Assembly (NCBI GenBank): GCA_964631865.1
Contig: CAZWAK010000018.1
Location: 8,639-72,638, forward strand
Direction: 5' to 3'
DNA length: 64,000 nucleotides
Origin: JAFDVL01 sp964631865
Lineage (GTDB): Bacteria; Acidobacteriota; Blastocatellia; RBC074
Part shown: in pieces, positions 42,357-50,387 of the stretch
Position numbering within the stretch: the first letter of the stretch is position 1
Layout: each line of letters opens with the position of its first letter
Position numbers and translations under genes: made by a program
The notes under the pieces: generated by a model
Told to the model about the DNA's origin: nothing
Databases searched by the model: none
Seen by the model: the letters and a program-made list of their open reading frames with translations, nothing else

Positions 42357-43595
42357 CTACAACATTTGTTCCGCAATCTCGACGCGCAACAACGAGCGCA
42401 CGTTTTCGATTTGATTTGCCACGGAAACCTGCGTCGAACTGGCGAATAACAAACCGACCGCCACGTTGTCCGCTGTCGTCAGCAACGCGCCGGAATCGCC
42501 GCCCGCGCTCATCTTCGTCGTCAGAATCTGATCCTGAAAGCGCGCCACCTGCCCCGTGTGATAATTCACATCCACCGTCGCATTCACCACCGTAATGCGC
42601 CCCGTCGTGAAGCCCGTCGTGCGCCCGGTTTTCTTCACCACTGTGCCGACCGTCACCGCCGCTTTCCTGCGCCAGCCGCGCAATTGGCCAATCCATTTGA
42701 TCCCGCCCGCCACCGAGCGAAACGGTACGGTCGCAATCGCCGCGTCTACCAGGTTGTACTGCGCGTCCAACGCCACGCCCGGCGCGAATTGAATCGGGAC
42801 ATACCGCGCCAAACGGCCAATGCGATCACGCGGAATCAAGCCGCCGTCAATGCGCCCCGGCTGCAAAATCGAATCGCCGAGGTTGGCGACGTTGCTGTTG
42901 GCCAGAATGTGATTGTTGCTGAGGATGTAATAGCGCCCCGGCATCCCCACGCCCACGCGCGGCGGAGAGATGGCACTATCCGGCATCAGGTCATAGACGC
43001 ACGCGCCAATCGTGCCGGCGGTCACGTTCCGATGCCCGACGCTGAGACCGCCCGTGATCGGACGCACGCGGTATTTGCGCATTTTGATGTCCAACCGTTG
43101 GAGCCTGCGCTTGAATGCTTTGCGCTGCCGCCGCAGGTAGTCCTCCAAAAGCGGATCGGTGTCGTCATCGAGAATCGGATCGGTATCGTCGTCTAAAATC
43201 GGGTCGGTGTCATCGTCCAGAATCGGATCAGTATCGTCATCGAGGATGGGGTCAGTGTCATCGTCCAAAATCGGATCGGTGTCGTCGTCCAGAATCGGAT
43301 CGGTGTCCGAAGCGAACAAATGCCCGACGGTCAGCACATCGGTTTGGACGTTTTGCAATTTGGCGGGGATCAACGACGCTTTGTCCAAATCTTCTTTGGC
43401 CACTTTGTGCGTCACCAACACCACCAACGCAGGTTCGCCGGTCGGCAATCCGTTCTTCCACTTGACGCCCGCGCCCACGCCCACCACGTTGGGCACGGCT
43501 TTGCCGAGCAAGGCGGCGACGGCTTGGGGATGAATTTTGGCGATGGCTTTGGCCGCCGCTTCGGGGAGAATCATTTTGGCTTCATCTTGTTTCAT
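42357..43595 (-). CDS. Trypsin-like serine peptidase with Asp-rich repeat linker
   Basis: 412 residues. An N-terminal domain (about 20-92, VPNVVGVGAGVKWKNG..LVVLVTHKV..IPAKLQNVQTDVLTVG) is joined by an acidic linker of six TDPILDDD repeats (98-145) to a chymotrypsin-fold domain. The triad is His229 (SNNHIL), Asp284 (LVDAAIA) and Ser368 (GGDSGALL). There is no signal peptide, so it is probably cytoplasmic. GGAGGAAC precedes the ATG. The N-terminal domain also occurs alone as the protein encoded just upstream. The substrate is unknown. A CHAT peptidase gene lies divergently upstream. Confidence 0.82.
   Translation of the reverse strand: MKQDEAKMILPEAAAKAIAKIHPQAVAALLGKAVPNVVGVGAGVKWKNGLPTGEPALVVLVTHKVAKEDLDKASLIPAKLQNVQTDVLTVGHLFASDTDPILDDDTDPILDDDTDPILDDDTDPILDDDTDPILDDDTDPILDDDTDPLLEDYLRRQRKAFKRRLQRLDIKMRKYRVRPITGGLSVGHRNVTAGTIGACVYDLMPDSAISPPRVGVGMPGRYYILSNNHILANSNVANLGDSILQPGRIDGGLIPRDRIGRLARYVPIQFAPGVALDAQYNLVDAAIATVPFRSVAGGIKWIGQLRGWRRKAAVTVGTVVKKTGRTTGFTTGRITVVNATVDVNYHTGQVARFQDQILTTKMSAGGDSGALLTTADNVAVGLLFASSTQVSVANQIENVRSLLRVEIAEQML
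43143..43307 (-). repeat. In-frame 24-bp tandem repeat encoding TDPILDDD
   Basis: Six full units and one degenerate unit. The DNA copies differ mostly at third codon positions while the peptide is unchanged, which implies selection on the protein sequence rather than a recent expansion. Confidence 0.88.
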
Positions 43596-43611
43596 GCAAC
43601 GTTCCTCCAGG

Positions 43612-43842
43612 TTAGGGTTGGTCTTCGATGCTCAGAACTCCAATCTCCTCGACATCTACGTCATAGCCTTCAAGCTGCGTCGGAATGAGGTCAGCGGGCA
43701 ACAAGGCAGACGGTGAAAGTTTGCGACGCACCAACACTTTGATGACCGTTTGCCCGCGCCGCGCGCCAATCCCGACGCCAATCACATTGGGCAACCGCAA
43801 CAAACTCGCCGCATATTTTTCTTTCACGTCCTCGATGCGCAT
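43612..43842 (-). CDS. Small protein homologous to the N-terminal domain of the adjacent peptidase
   Basis: 76 residues, MRIEDVKEKYAASLLRLPNVIGVGIGARRGQTVIKVLVRRKL onward, ending LEGYDVDVEEIGVLSIEDQP. The pattern PNVxGVGxG..VxVLVxxKx..L.PADLIPxxLxxxxVDVxxxG is shared with residues 34-92 of the peptidase encoded 16 bp downstream. By analogy with propeptides, it may act as an inhibitor or chaperone in trans, or as a decoy; that is inference. AGAGGA lies 6 nt before the ATG at 43842. Confidence 0.7.
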   Translation of the reverse strand: MRIEDVKEKYAASLLRLPNVIGVGIGARRGQTVIKVLVRRKLSPSALLPADLIPTQLEGYDVDVEEIGVLSIEDQP

Positions 43843-43931
43843 GGAATTCCTCTGTGCATGACTTAAAGATGAAAAATTCGCGCTCATGTTAGTACCGTTG
43901 CCCGCCGCATCAAAAAAAAAAATAGCTTCTC

Positions 43932-44038
43932 CCTGGGAGCGCACGCGGCCCGCGTGCTAGGCGTGAGGGACGAATCACTTGTCTGGCAACGAATCTGTTC
44001 CCGCAGGCTTCAGCACGCGGGCCGCGTGCGCTCCCAGG
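43932..44038. repeat. Perfect 27-bp inverted repeat in the divergent peptidase/CHAT promoter region
   Basis: CCTGGGAGCGCACGCGGCCC onward (43932-43958) pairs with 44012-44038 across a 53-bp loop, flanked by A-runs on both outer sides. It occupies most of the 290 bp between the two divergent genes. Confidence 0.88.
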
Positions 44039-44132
44039 AAAAAAACAAAAATATCGTTTCGGTTGCGCCGGGAATTTGATATATCTCTGCGCGAACCGCA
44101 CGTGCATTATCATTCAGAATCAGAGGTAACAC

Positions 44133-46577
44133 ATGACTCGTCCCCAAGTGTACTGGATTTGCCTTTGTCTTTGCTTCGGTTGGTGGGGCAGCGACGCCAG
44201 ACCGCAAACGCAAACGCCCGCGCGCGCGCCGCTGCAAACGCTCGTCAATCAACTCATCGAAGCCGCTGCGCCCGAAGCCAGCCAAGCTCTGCTAAACGCC
44301 AATGCCAGCGCGAACCCATCCGAACTGGCACAAGCCTTGATCGCCGAAGGACGCAAACGACGCGACACGAACAAAACCCAAGCCACTACGGCCTTCCGCC
44401 TGGCCGCGGCCATCGCACGAAAAGCCCAGGACTCCGAGAACGAAGCCAATGCGTATTACAATTGGGGCAATCTGACCTCGACGCTCGGCGATTACAAATT
44501 GGCGTTGGAATATTTGGAGCAAAGCCTCGCGCTGCGGCGCAAGTTGCCCGATCAAGTCGAATTGGCCAAAGTGCTGAACAATCTGGCCGCGATGTGCCAG
44601 CATCTGGGGCTGTATCATCGCGCGCTGGCGGCCTACGAAGAAACGCTGCCCCTCAAGCAACAAGCGTTGCAAGCCAATCCGACAGACGCGACGTTGAAAA
44701 GCAGTCTCGCAAATTCATTGGTCAGCGTTGGCCGTCTCTACCGGGTGTTAGGCAAATATCCGTTGGCGCTTCAACACACCACGCGCGGGTTGCAAATTTA
44801 TCGAGAACTCGACAACAAGCCGTTGGTGGCGAGCGCGCTGAACGAGCAAGGCTATGCGCATTTCGAGATGGGCGAACCGAAACAAGCGTTGGCCTGTTTT
44901 CAGCAAGCCCTGACGCACGTCAACGCCGCGTCTGAGCCAAGAGCGCAATTGCTGAACAATTTGGGACAGGTGTATTTGCAACTCGGTCAATTCCCCGAAG
45001 CGTTGGAAGCCTGTCAGGAAAGCTTGCGTTTGCGCGAGGCGCTGGGGCAGTCGGAAAAAATCGGGCGCACCAAGTGGCATCTGGCGAGCATTTTTCTCGC
45101 GCAAAAAAACTATGCCGAAGCGTTGCAGTTCGCCGACGCTGCCGCCGAGATCGCGCGGGCCAATTCCGCCGAAGACTACTGGAAAGCGCGCACGATTGCC
45201 GGACGCGCGCGCTGGCAGCAAAAACAATTCGAGGCCGCGCGTCAATGCTTCGCCGACGCCATCAACGCGATTGAGCAATTGCGCACGCAAGCCGATATTT
45301 CGCCCGACATCAAGCAGCGTTATTTTGAAAACAAGGTCGCGCCGTATTTGGCGATGGTGGAGGTCTTCGTCGCGCAAGCCCAGTTCCCGCAGGCGCTCGC
45401 GTATGCCGAACGAACCAAGGCCCGCGTGCTGCTCGACCTGATGGCGCGTCAGAGCGACACCGCGTCAGCGCCTGTCGCCGCGCTCAACGCCGCGCCAACC
45501 TTCACGCTGACCGCAGCGGAATCGTTGATCCCCGACGCGCGCACGGCGTTGTTGGAGTTCATCGTCGCGGAAGAAAACGTATATCTCTTCGTGCTGCACC
45601 GCGCGGCGGCGACTGCGCCCATCGAGTTGCGCGTCATTCCGCTGGCGCTGCGCAAACCGCAATTGACCGAGTTGGTCACGAGCTTTCGGCGCGCGCTGGC
45701 CGAACGTCAATTGACGTTCAGAACTTCTGCCACGACGTTGTATCAACAGTTGCTCCAACCCGCGCAGGAATTTCTGAAAAGCAAAACATCACTCGTGATT
45801 GTGCCCGACAGCGTGTTGTGGGAACTGCCTTTTCAAGCGTTGATGCCTGCGCCGGAGCAGTTTTTGCTCGAAGATCACACCATCGCCTACGCGCCGTCGC
45901 TCACGGTGCTGCGCGAACTGACGCAACGCCAAGCCGCCGTCACAAACAAAGCCACAACCTTGCTCGCCTTTGGCAATCCAACGCTGCCGCCGGAGTTGAG
46001 CGCGAATTTACCGGCGCTGCCGCAAGCCGAAAAACAAGTGCGTCAATTGGGCACGTTGTTCGGCGCGACGACCAGCAAAATTTATCTCGGCGCGGAAGCT
46101 TCCGAACAACGCTTCAAAGCCGAGGCTGCCAACTACACAATCCTCAATCTGGCCACGCACGGCATCTTTGACAATCAAACGCCAATGGCTTCGCGCTTGC
46201 TCCTGGCCGCTTCTCAGCAAGACGACGGCGCGTTGGAAGCGCACGAAATTATGCGGTTGAAATTGCCAGCGCAACTCGTCGTGCTGTCCGCGTGTGAAAC
46301 GGCGCGCGGCTACATCGGGCCGGGCGAAGGTTTGATCGGTTTGACGTGGGCGTTTTTGCAGGCCGGTGTGCCGACCGTCGTCGTCAGCCAATGGCAAGTG
46401 CGCGAGGACACGACGGCACAACTGATGCAGTCGTTTTATCAGCGCCTCACGACCTCAACGACAACTGCGACGCGGGCAGAAGCCCTGCGACAAGCGGCGC
46501 TGGGCGTCAGGAAAGACGCGCGCTACGGGCATCCGTTTTATTGGGCGGGATTCGTGCTCGTGGGCAAGGGACGTTAG
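44133..46577 (+). CDS. TPR-CHAT domain peptidase
   Basis: 814 residues: a signal-like hydrophobic N-terminus (about 7-22, YWICLCLCFGWWG), some seven tetratricopeptide repeats (about 85-420, e.g. NAYYNWGNLTSTLGDYKLALEYLEQSL), and a C-terminal CHAT domain (about 490-810). The clan CD dyad is His676 (LATHGIFD) and Cys721 (LSACETARG). CHAT proteins are caspase-like peptidases (separase, HetF and Csx29 relatives) that cleave partner proteins when activated through their TPR region. AGAGGTAAC precedes the ATG. It is divergent from the trypsin-like peptidase and its small partner. Confidence 0.88.
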   Translation: MTRPQVYWICLCLCFGWWGSDARPQTQTPARAPLQTLVNQLIEAAAPEASQALLNANASANPSELAQALIAEGRKRRDTNKTQATTAFRLAAAIARKAQDSENEANAYYNWGNLTSTLGDYKLALEYLEQSLALRRKLPDQVELAKVLNNLAAMCQHLGLYHRALAAYEETLPLKQQALQANPTDATLKSSLANSLVSVGRLYRVLGKYPLALQHTTRGLQIYRELDNKPLVASALNEQGYAHFEMGEPKQALACFQQALTHVNAASEPRAQLLNNLGQVYLQLGQFPEALEACQESLRLREALGQSEKIGRTKWHLASIFLAQKNYAEALQFADAAAEIARANSAEDYWKARTIAGRARWQQKQFEAARQCFADAINAIEQLRTQADISPDIKQRYFENKVAPYLAMVEVFVAQAQFPQALAYAERTKARVLLDLMARQSDTASAPVAALNAAPTFTLTAAESLIPDARTALLEFIVAEENVYLFVLHRAAATAPIELRVIPLALRKPQLTELVTSFRRALAERQLTFRTSATTLYQQLLQPAQEFLKSKTSLVIVPDSVLWELPFQALMPAPEQFLLEDHTIAYAPSLTVLRELTQRQAAVTNKATTLLAFGNPTLPPELSANLPALPQAEKQVRQLGTLFGATTSKIYLGAEASEQRFKAEAANYTILNLATHGIFDNQTPMASRLLLAASQQDDGALEAHEIMRLKLPAQLVVLSACETARGYIGPGEGLIGLTWAFLQAGVPTVVVSQWQVREDTTAQLMQSFYQRLTTSTTTATRAEALRQAALGVRKDARYGHPFYWAGFVLVGKGR

Positions 46578-46638
46578 CCGGGTTCATTGGAAATCCGCGC
46601 ATTGGCGATACTAAACAGTCAGGGCGCGCGCAGTCTGT

Positions 46639-46736
46639 CATTCTCTATTCTCCATTCTTTGACAGCGAGGCAAGCTGCTGCGATCCATTGCTTCCAGCCT
46701 AAGAATGAAGAATAGAGAATAGAGAATGGAGAATGC
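46639..46736. repeat. Inverted heptamer arrays
   Basis: CATTCTC, TATTCTC, CATTCTT (46639-46659) face AGAATGA, AGAATAG, AGAATAG, AGAATGG, AGAATGC (46702-46736). The hairpin separates the convergent CHAT and oxidoreductase genes. Confidence 0.85.
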
Positions 46737-46787
46737 TGAAGGGTCTGTTTCCTGACACGATTTACGCCCCGAGACGCTGTCTCAACT

Positions 46788-47765
46788 CTAGCCATCCACG
46801 ATAACCTTGATCCCGGCGTGCAGCGAATGCGCGCGAATTTTGTCGAGCACATCAATTGCCAACGCCAGCGCGCGACGGCCATCGGCTCCCGTGACAACTG
46901 GTTGTGTGTGTTGTTGCACGGCGGCGATGAAGGCTTCGATTTCGGCCAGCAACGGCTCGCGGTTGGCGACAGTCAAGGGCTGTGCGACGATTTCCGGGCG
47001 CGGGCTGCCGGGCGCGGGCGGAATCAATTTGCATTGCAACACCTGCTGCTCGGCGTAATCGAGCGAATAATATTCATGGGGCTGAAACACACGCAGCTTG
47101 CGCATGCGCTCGCCTGAAACGCGACTCGCCGTGATGTTCGCCACCGCGCCATTCGCAAACTCGACACGCGCATTCGCCAAATCAATTTTCGGCGTCAGAA
47201 TCGGAATCCCAACGGCATCGAGCTTCACGACTTCGCTCGACACCAGCGACGCGATGATGTCGAGTTCATGCACCATCAAATCCATCACGACATCAATGTC
47301 CAATGAACGCGGCGTGAAGATGCCCAGGCGATGCGCCTCGAAAAAATACGGCTGACGCAGATGTTGTCGCATCAGGACGAAGCCCGGATTGAAACGTTCG
47401 ATGTGACCAACCTGTAGGGTCAGGTTTTTTTCTGAAGCCAGCGCGATCATTTCGTCCGCTTCCGCGAGCGTGCGCGCAATCGGTTTTTCGACCAGCACGT
47501 GAATCCCGGCGTGCAAACACGCACAAGTGATTTCGTGATGGCTCACCGTCGGCGTCGCCACGCTCACGGCTTCGACCGCGTCGAGCAACTCCCGATAATC
47601 GCGCACAAATCGTGTGTTGTATTTTTCGGCAATCGCCTGCCCCGCCGCTTCGTTCGTATCGCACACCGCAACCAATTCGACTTGCGGCAATGAAGCGTAA
47701 ATGCGCGCGTGGGCTTGTCCCAAATGTCCCGTGCCGATCACGGCAACCTTCAATCGTTGTGTCAT
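46788..47765 (-). CDS. Gfo/Idh/MocA-family oxidoreductase
   Basis: 325 residues. The Rossmann motif VIGTGHLGQAHARIY, SVATPTVSHHEI and the catalytic VEKPIARTLAEADE motif (EKP) are clear; the C-terminal domain shows DLMVHELDIIASLV, with the catalytic-region His. It is an NAD(P)-dependent sugar or cyclitol dehydrogenase; the substrate is unknown. Related genes often lie near lipid A or surface-polysaccharide genes, and here a GT39 glycosyltransferase is divergently encoded. Confidence 0.88.
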   Translation of the reverse strand: MTQRLKVAVIGTGHLGQAHARIYASLPQVELVAVCDTNEAAGQAIAEKYNTRFVRDYRELLDAVEAVSVATPTVSHHEITCACLHAGIHVLVEKPIARTLAEADEMIALASEKNLTLQVGHIERFNPGFVLMRQHLRQPYFFEAHRLGIFTPRSLDIDVVMDLMVHELDIIASLVSSEVVKLDAVGIPILTPKIDLANARVEFANGAVANITASRVSGERMRKLRVFQPHEYYSLDYAEQQVLQCKLIPPAPGSPRPEIVAQPLTVANREPLLAEIEAFIAAVQQHTQPVVTGADGRRALALAIDVLDKIRAHSLHAGIKVIVDG

Positions 47766-47805
47766 CGTGTGTTACCCTGCCGTTTCATTTTGGATCGTGA
47801 GATAA

Positions 47806-47895
47806 GCCACGAATTACACGAATTGGCACGAATAGAATTGAGGAAGGTCAAGAATAGCGATCTACCTTCGTGTAAATTTGTGTTAATTCGTGGCT
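47806..47895. repeat. Inverted arrays of 9-10-bp CACGAATTA-type units
   Basis: AGCCACGAATTACACGAATT at 47806 onward faces a right arm that reads TAATTCGTGGCT at its end (47895). The units repeat at 9 bp on the left and 10 bp on the right. The element fills the divergent region between the oxidoreductase and GT39 genes. Confidence 0.75.
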
Positions 47896-47928
47896 CAAAT
47901 CCGCAGAGACTCTAATCCTGAATTTTGC

Positions 47929-49581
47929 ATGGCGCAAATCACCCGTTCCGAAGCGACTGATTTCAATTCCAAATTTTGCCTGCTCGCGCTCGCCGTTCTG
48001 TGCGCCGCGTGTTTTTTTGTCCGCTTGGGCTACTTGCCGATGATCGGGCCGGACGAACCGCGCTACACCGCGATTGCGCGTGCGATGTATGAAACCGGCG
48101 ATTGGATCACGCCGCGCTTGGGCGGCCTGCATTGGTTTGAAAAGCCCGCGTTGACGTATTGGCTGTCGGCTGCAGGCTTTCAATTGTTCGGCGTGTCGGA
48201 GTTCGCCGCGCGCTTGCCCATTGCGTTGTGTTCGAGCTTCGGCGTGTTTCTGCTCTTCTGGTTTGGGCAACGATTGTGTACAACGCGCTTCGGGTATTTG
48301 AGCGCAGCCGCGTTGGTTTCGAGCGGAATCTGGATCGGCTTCAGTCGTGCCGCGACCTTCGATTTGCCGTTGGCAGTCGCGCTCGAACTCGCGTTGCTCG
48401 CGTTTTTCGTATGGTTTCGTGAGGGCAAAGATTCGTTTTGGTACTGGTGTTGTTTCGGGATGGGCTTAGCAATGTTGGCGAAAGGCTTGGTCGGCATCGT
48501 ATTGCCAGCGGCGATCATCGGCCTGTTTTTATTGCTCACGCGAAGCCTGGGGCAATTGCTCAAACGCCCGCGATTGTTACTCATCGGCGCAGTGATTTTT
48601 CTGGCGACTTCGGCGACGTGGTATGCGCCGATGTTGCTGCGACACGGCTACGAATTCTGGCAGGAATTTTTTGTCGCGCATCACTTCCAACGCTTTCTGA
48701 CCAATAAATACAAGCATCCGCAGCCATTTTATTTTTTCACCATCGTAGCAGTTCTCGGCTGCCTGCCCTGGTCATTCGTGTTCGTCACGCAGTTCGGCGC
48801 GACGCTCAAACGTTGGCGCGAGTCGCTGGACAAACAACAACTGCCGCTCTTTCTTTGGTTGTGGATCGTTGTGATTGTCGGGTTCTTTTCAATCTCAACG
48901 TCTAAGTTGACAGGTTACATTTTGCCCGTGTTTCCGGCCATCGCGTTGCTGATTGGCGTGCAGCTTGAGCAATGGTGGCTACGGCGACCGCGCACGCTTT
49001 GGCGTTGGCTGAGCTTGTTGACGGCGCTGTTGTTGATTGGCATCGGCGTCGCATTGGCCTCGCGTTCCGGCACGATTCCGTACGGCGATCCGTTCAAAAT
49101 CCTGGTGCTGGCGGCGCTGCTCTGGTTCGTTGCCTTCATCCTCATCTCGCTGTTGCTGTTGTGGGGCGAACGCGCCGCCACGTTGGCCTTGCCGTTTGGC
49201 GTCGCGCTCGGCATCGCTGCCACCACGTTTGCAGTGATGCTAACGTTGATCCAAACCCAATCTACGGCGGAGTTGACGAAGTTCGCCCGCGAAACAGCGC
49301 GGCCCAACGAACGGCTGGTGTTTTTCATCAACAATCATTTCAGCATAGATTTTTATGCGCCTGAATTGCCGTTGCGCGAACCGACGGCGTATTTGAAAAC
49401 GGTCATGAAAGTTGAAGACATTGCCGCGTTGCTCGCCGCACAGCCAACGAAAAGTCTGTTGGTGATGACGCCGCAACGCTGGCTCAAAGGCATCGAAGAA
49501 GCGCTGCCCACCGAGCGACTCGGCACGCAACACACGTGGGCGCTCGTGCGCGTCACTGCTCGAAATCTACCTGCTCAATAG
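47929..49581 (+). CDS. GT39-family (ArnT-like) membrane glycosyltransferase
   Basis: 550 residues with about 11-12 membrane helices. The first loop holds the acidic pair in MIGPDEPRYTAIARAMYETGDWITPRLGG, typical of ArnT/PMT enzymes, and HWFEKPALTYWLSAAGFQLFG follows. Such enzymes transfer a sugar from a polyprenyl phosphate to lipid A or another envelope acceptor on the periplasmic side. The ATG at 47929 fits the first helix (LLALAVLCAACFFVRL); upstream codons fall in repeat DNA. The C-terminal 130 residues form a soluble domain. Confidence 0.85.
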   Translation: MAQITRSEATDFNSKFCLLALAVLCAACFFVRLGYLPMIGPDEPRYTAIARAMYETGDWITPRLGGLHWFEKPALTYWLSAAGFQLFGVSEFAARLPIALCSSFGVFLLFWFGQRLCTTRFGYLSAAALVSSGIWIGFSRAATFDLPLAVALELALLAFFVWFREGKDSFWYWCCFGMGLAMLAKGLVGIVLPAAIIGLFLLLTRSLGQLLKRPRLLLIGAVIFLATSATWYAPMLLRHGYEFWQEFFVAHHFQRFLTNKYKHPQPFYFFTIVAVLGCLPWSFVFVTQFGATLKRWRESLDKQQLPLFLWLWIVVIVGFFSISTSKLTGYILPVFPAIALLIGVQLEQWWLRRPRTLWRWLSLLTALLLIGIGVALASRSGTIPYGDPFKILVLAALLWFVAFILISLLLLWGERAATLALPFGVALGIAATTFAVMLTLIQTQSTAELTKFARETARPNERLVFFINNHFSIDFYAPELPLREPTAYLKTVMKVEDIAALLAAQPTKSLLVMTPQRWLKGIEEALPTERLGTQHTWALVRVTARNLPAQ

Positions 49582-50302
49582 TTTTGCGCGACTTCGCCAC
49601 GACTTTGGTTTGCTTGGACAACACGACTTCCTTTTCCGTTTTCGCGTTGATCTTGCGCCGTTCGATGACTTGCTTGCCCGTCAGAAAGTTCGTGCTGACC
49701 GTTTCGCTCGCGCCCGTCATACGATCCACGTTCGTGATGTCCTGTCCGATCAGGATGAACTTTTGCGTCGCCGCGTCATAGCGAAAACGTTGCAGCAAAT
49801 CGGTAGATTCACGCGCGCCATACAGTTGCGACACGAGCAACACGCCTTTTTCGATCTTTACATCTGCCCCCGGAGTCGTACCATCGCCGCCCAACATCCC
49901 GCCGCAACTTGCGCACATCAACAGCTTGCTGGCTACCGCCGCCCGCGCGTATTTGCCATCCGCCGTTTTGAAGAGAATCAGCAAGGCGCGCTGTCGTTCC
50001 TGATATTCATCTTTGGCATCGCGCGCCGGTTTGTCTTCGATGAGTTGCAATACAGCGTCCGGCAAGCCATCCCCATTCAAATCGCCTGCTTGCTCGTCCT
50101 GCGCTTTCCAGCCTTTCGGGATGAAGGCTTTGGTTGTCGCGCCGTTCATGGGGACGAGTTTCGCCTCCAGCAGGTGCCGTGTGTCCTGCGCTTCGGTACG
50201 GTACGGCGAGCGGTAGCGAGCTGGAGTCAGGTTGACCAAGTCGCTACCGCTCCTCGTACTGTCCCCATTAAGTAAAAACAAAAACAAAATCAATTGCAGC
50301 AT
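49553..50302 (-). CDS. Secreted hypothetical protein with an EF-hand-like DxNGDGxxD motif
   Basis: 249 residues: a short hydrophobic start (MLQLILFLFLL), a segment read from an inverted repeat (about 12-35), then DLNGDGLPDAVLQLI near 75, resembling one FG-GAP calcium loop, and a beta-rich remainder with LLMCASCGGMLGGDG (CxxC). I recognise no named family. GGGGAG lies 8 nt before the ATG. Its 3' end overlaps the convergent GT39 gene by 29 bp. Confidence 0.65.
   Translation of the reverse strand: MLQLILFLFLLNGDSTRSGSDLVNLTPARYRSPYRTEAQDTRHLLEAKLVPMNGATTKAFIPKGWKAQDEQAGDLNGDGLPDAVLQLIEDKPARDAKDEYQERQRALLILFKTADGKYARAAVASKLLMCASCGGMLGGDGTTPGADVKIEKGVLLVSQLYGARESTDLLQRFRYDAATQKFILIGQDITNVDRMTGASETVSTNFLTGKQVIERRKINAKTEKEVVLSKQTKVVAKSRKTIEQVDFEQ
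50201..50259. repeat. Inverted repeat inside a coding region
   Basis: Arms 50201-50224 and 50236-50259 match in 20 of 24 positions (GTACGGCGAGCGGTAGCGAG and partner). It encodes residues of about 15-34 of the secreted protein, directly after its hydrophobic start, so an intergenic-type repeat seems to have been taken into the gene. Confidence 0.7.
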
Positions 50303-50387
50303 AGTTTGGACTCCCCTCAAATCAGATCGAAAGTTATAATGCGCTTTCGCAAGTTCACGCCACGCATCAATACCAGGAGCGATTTCA

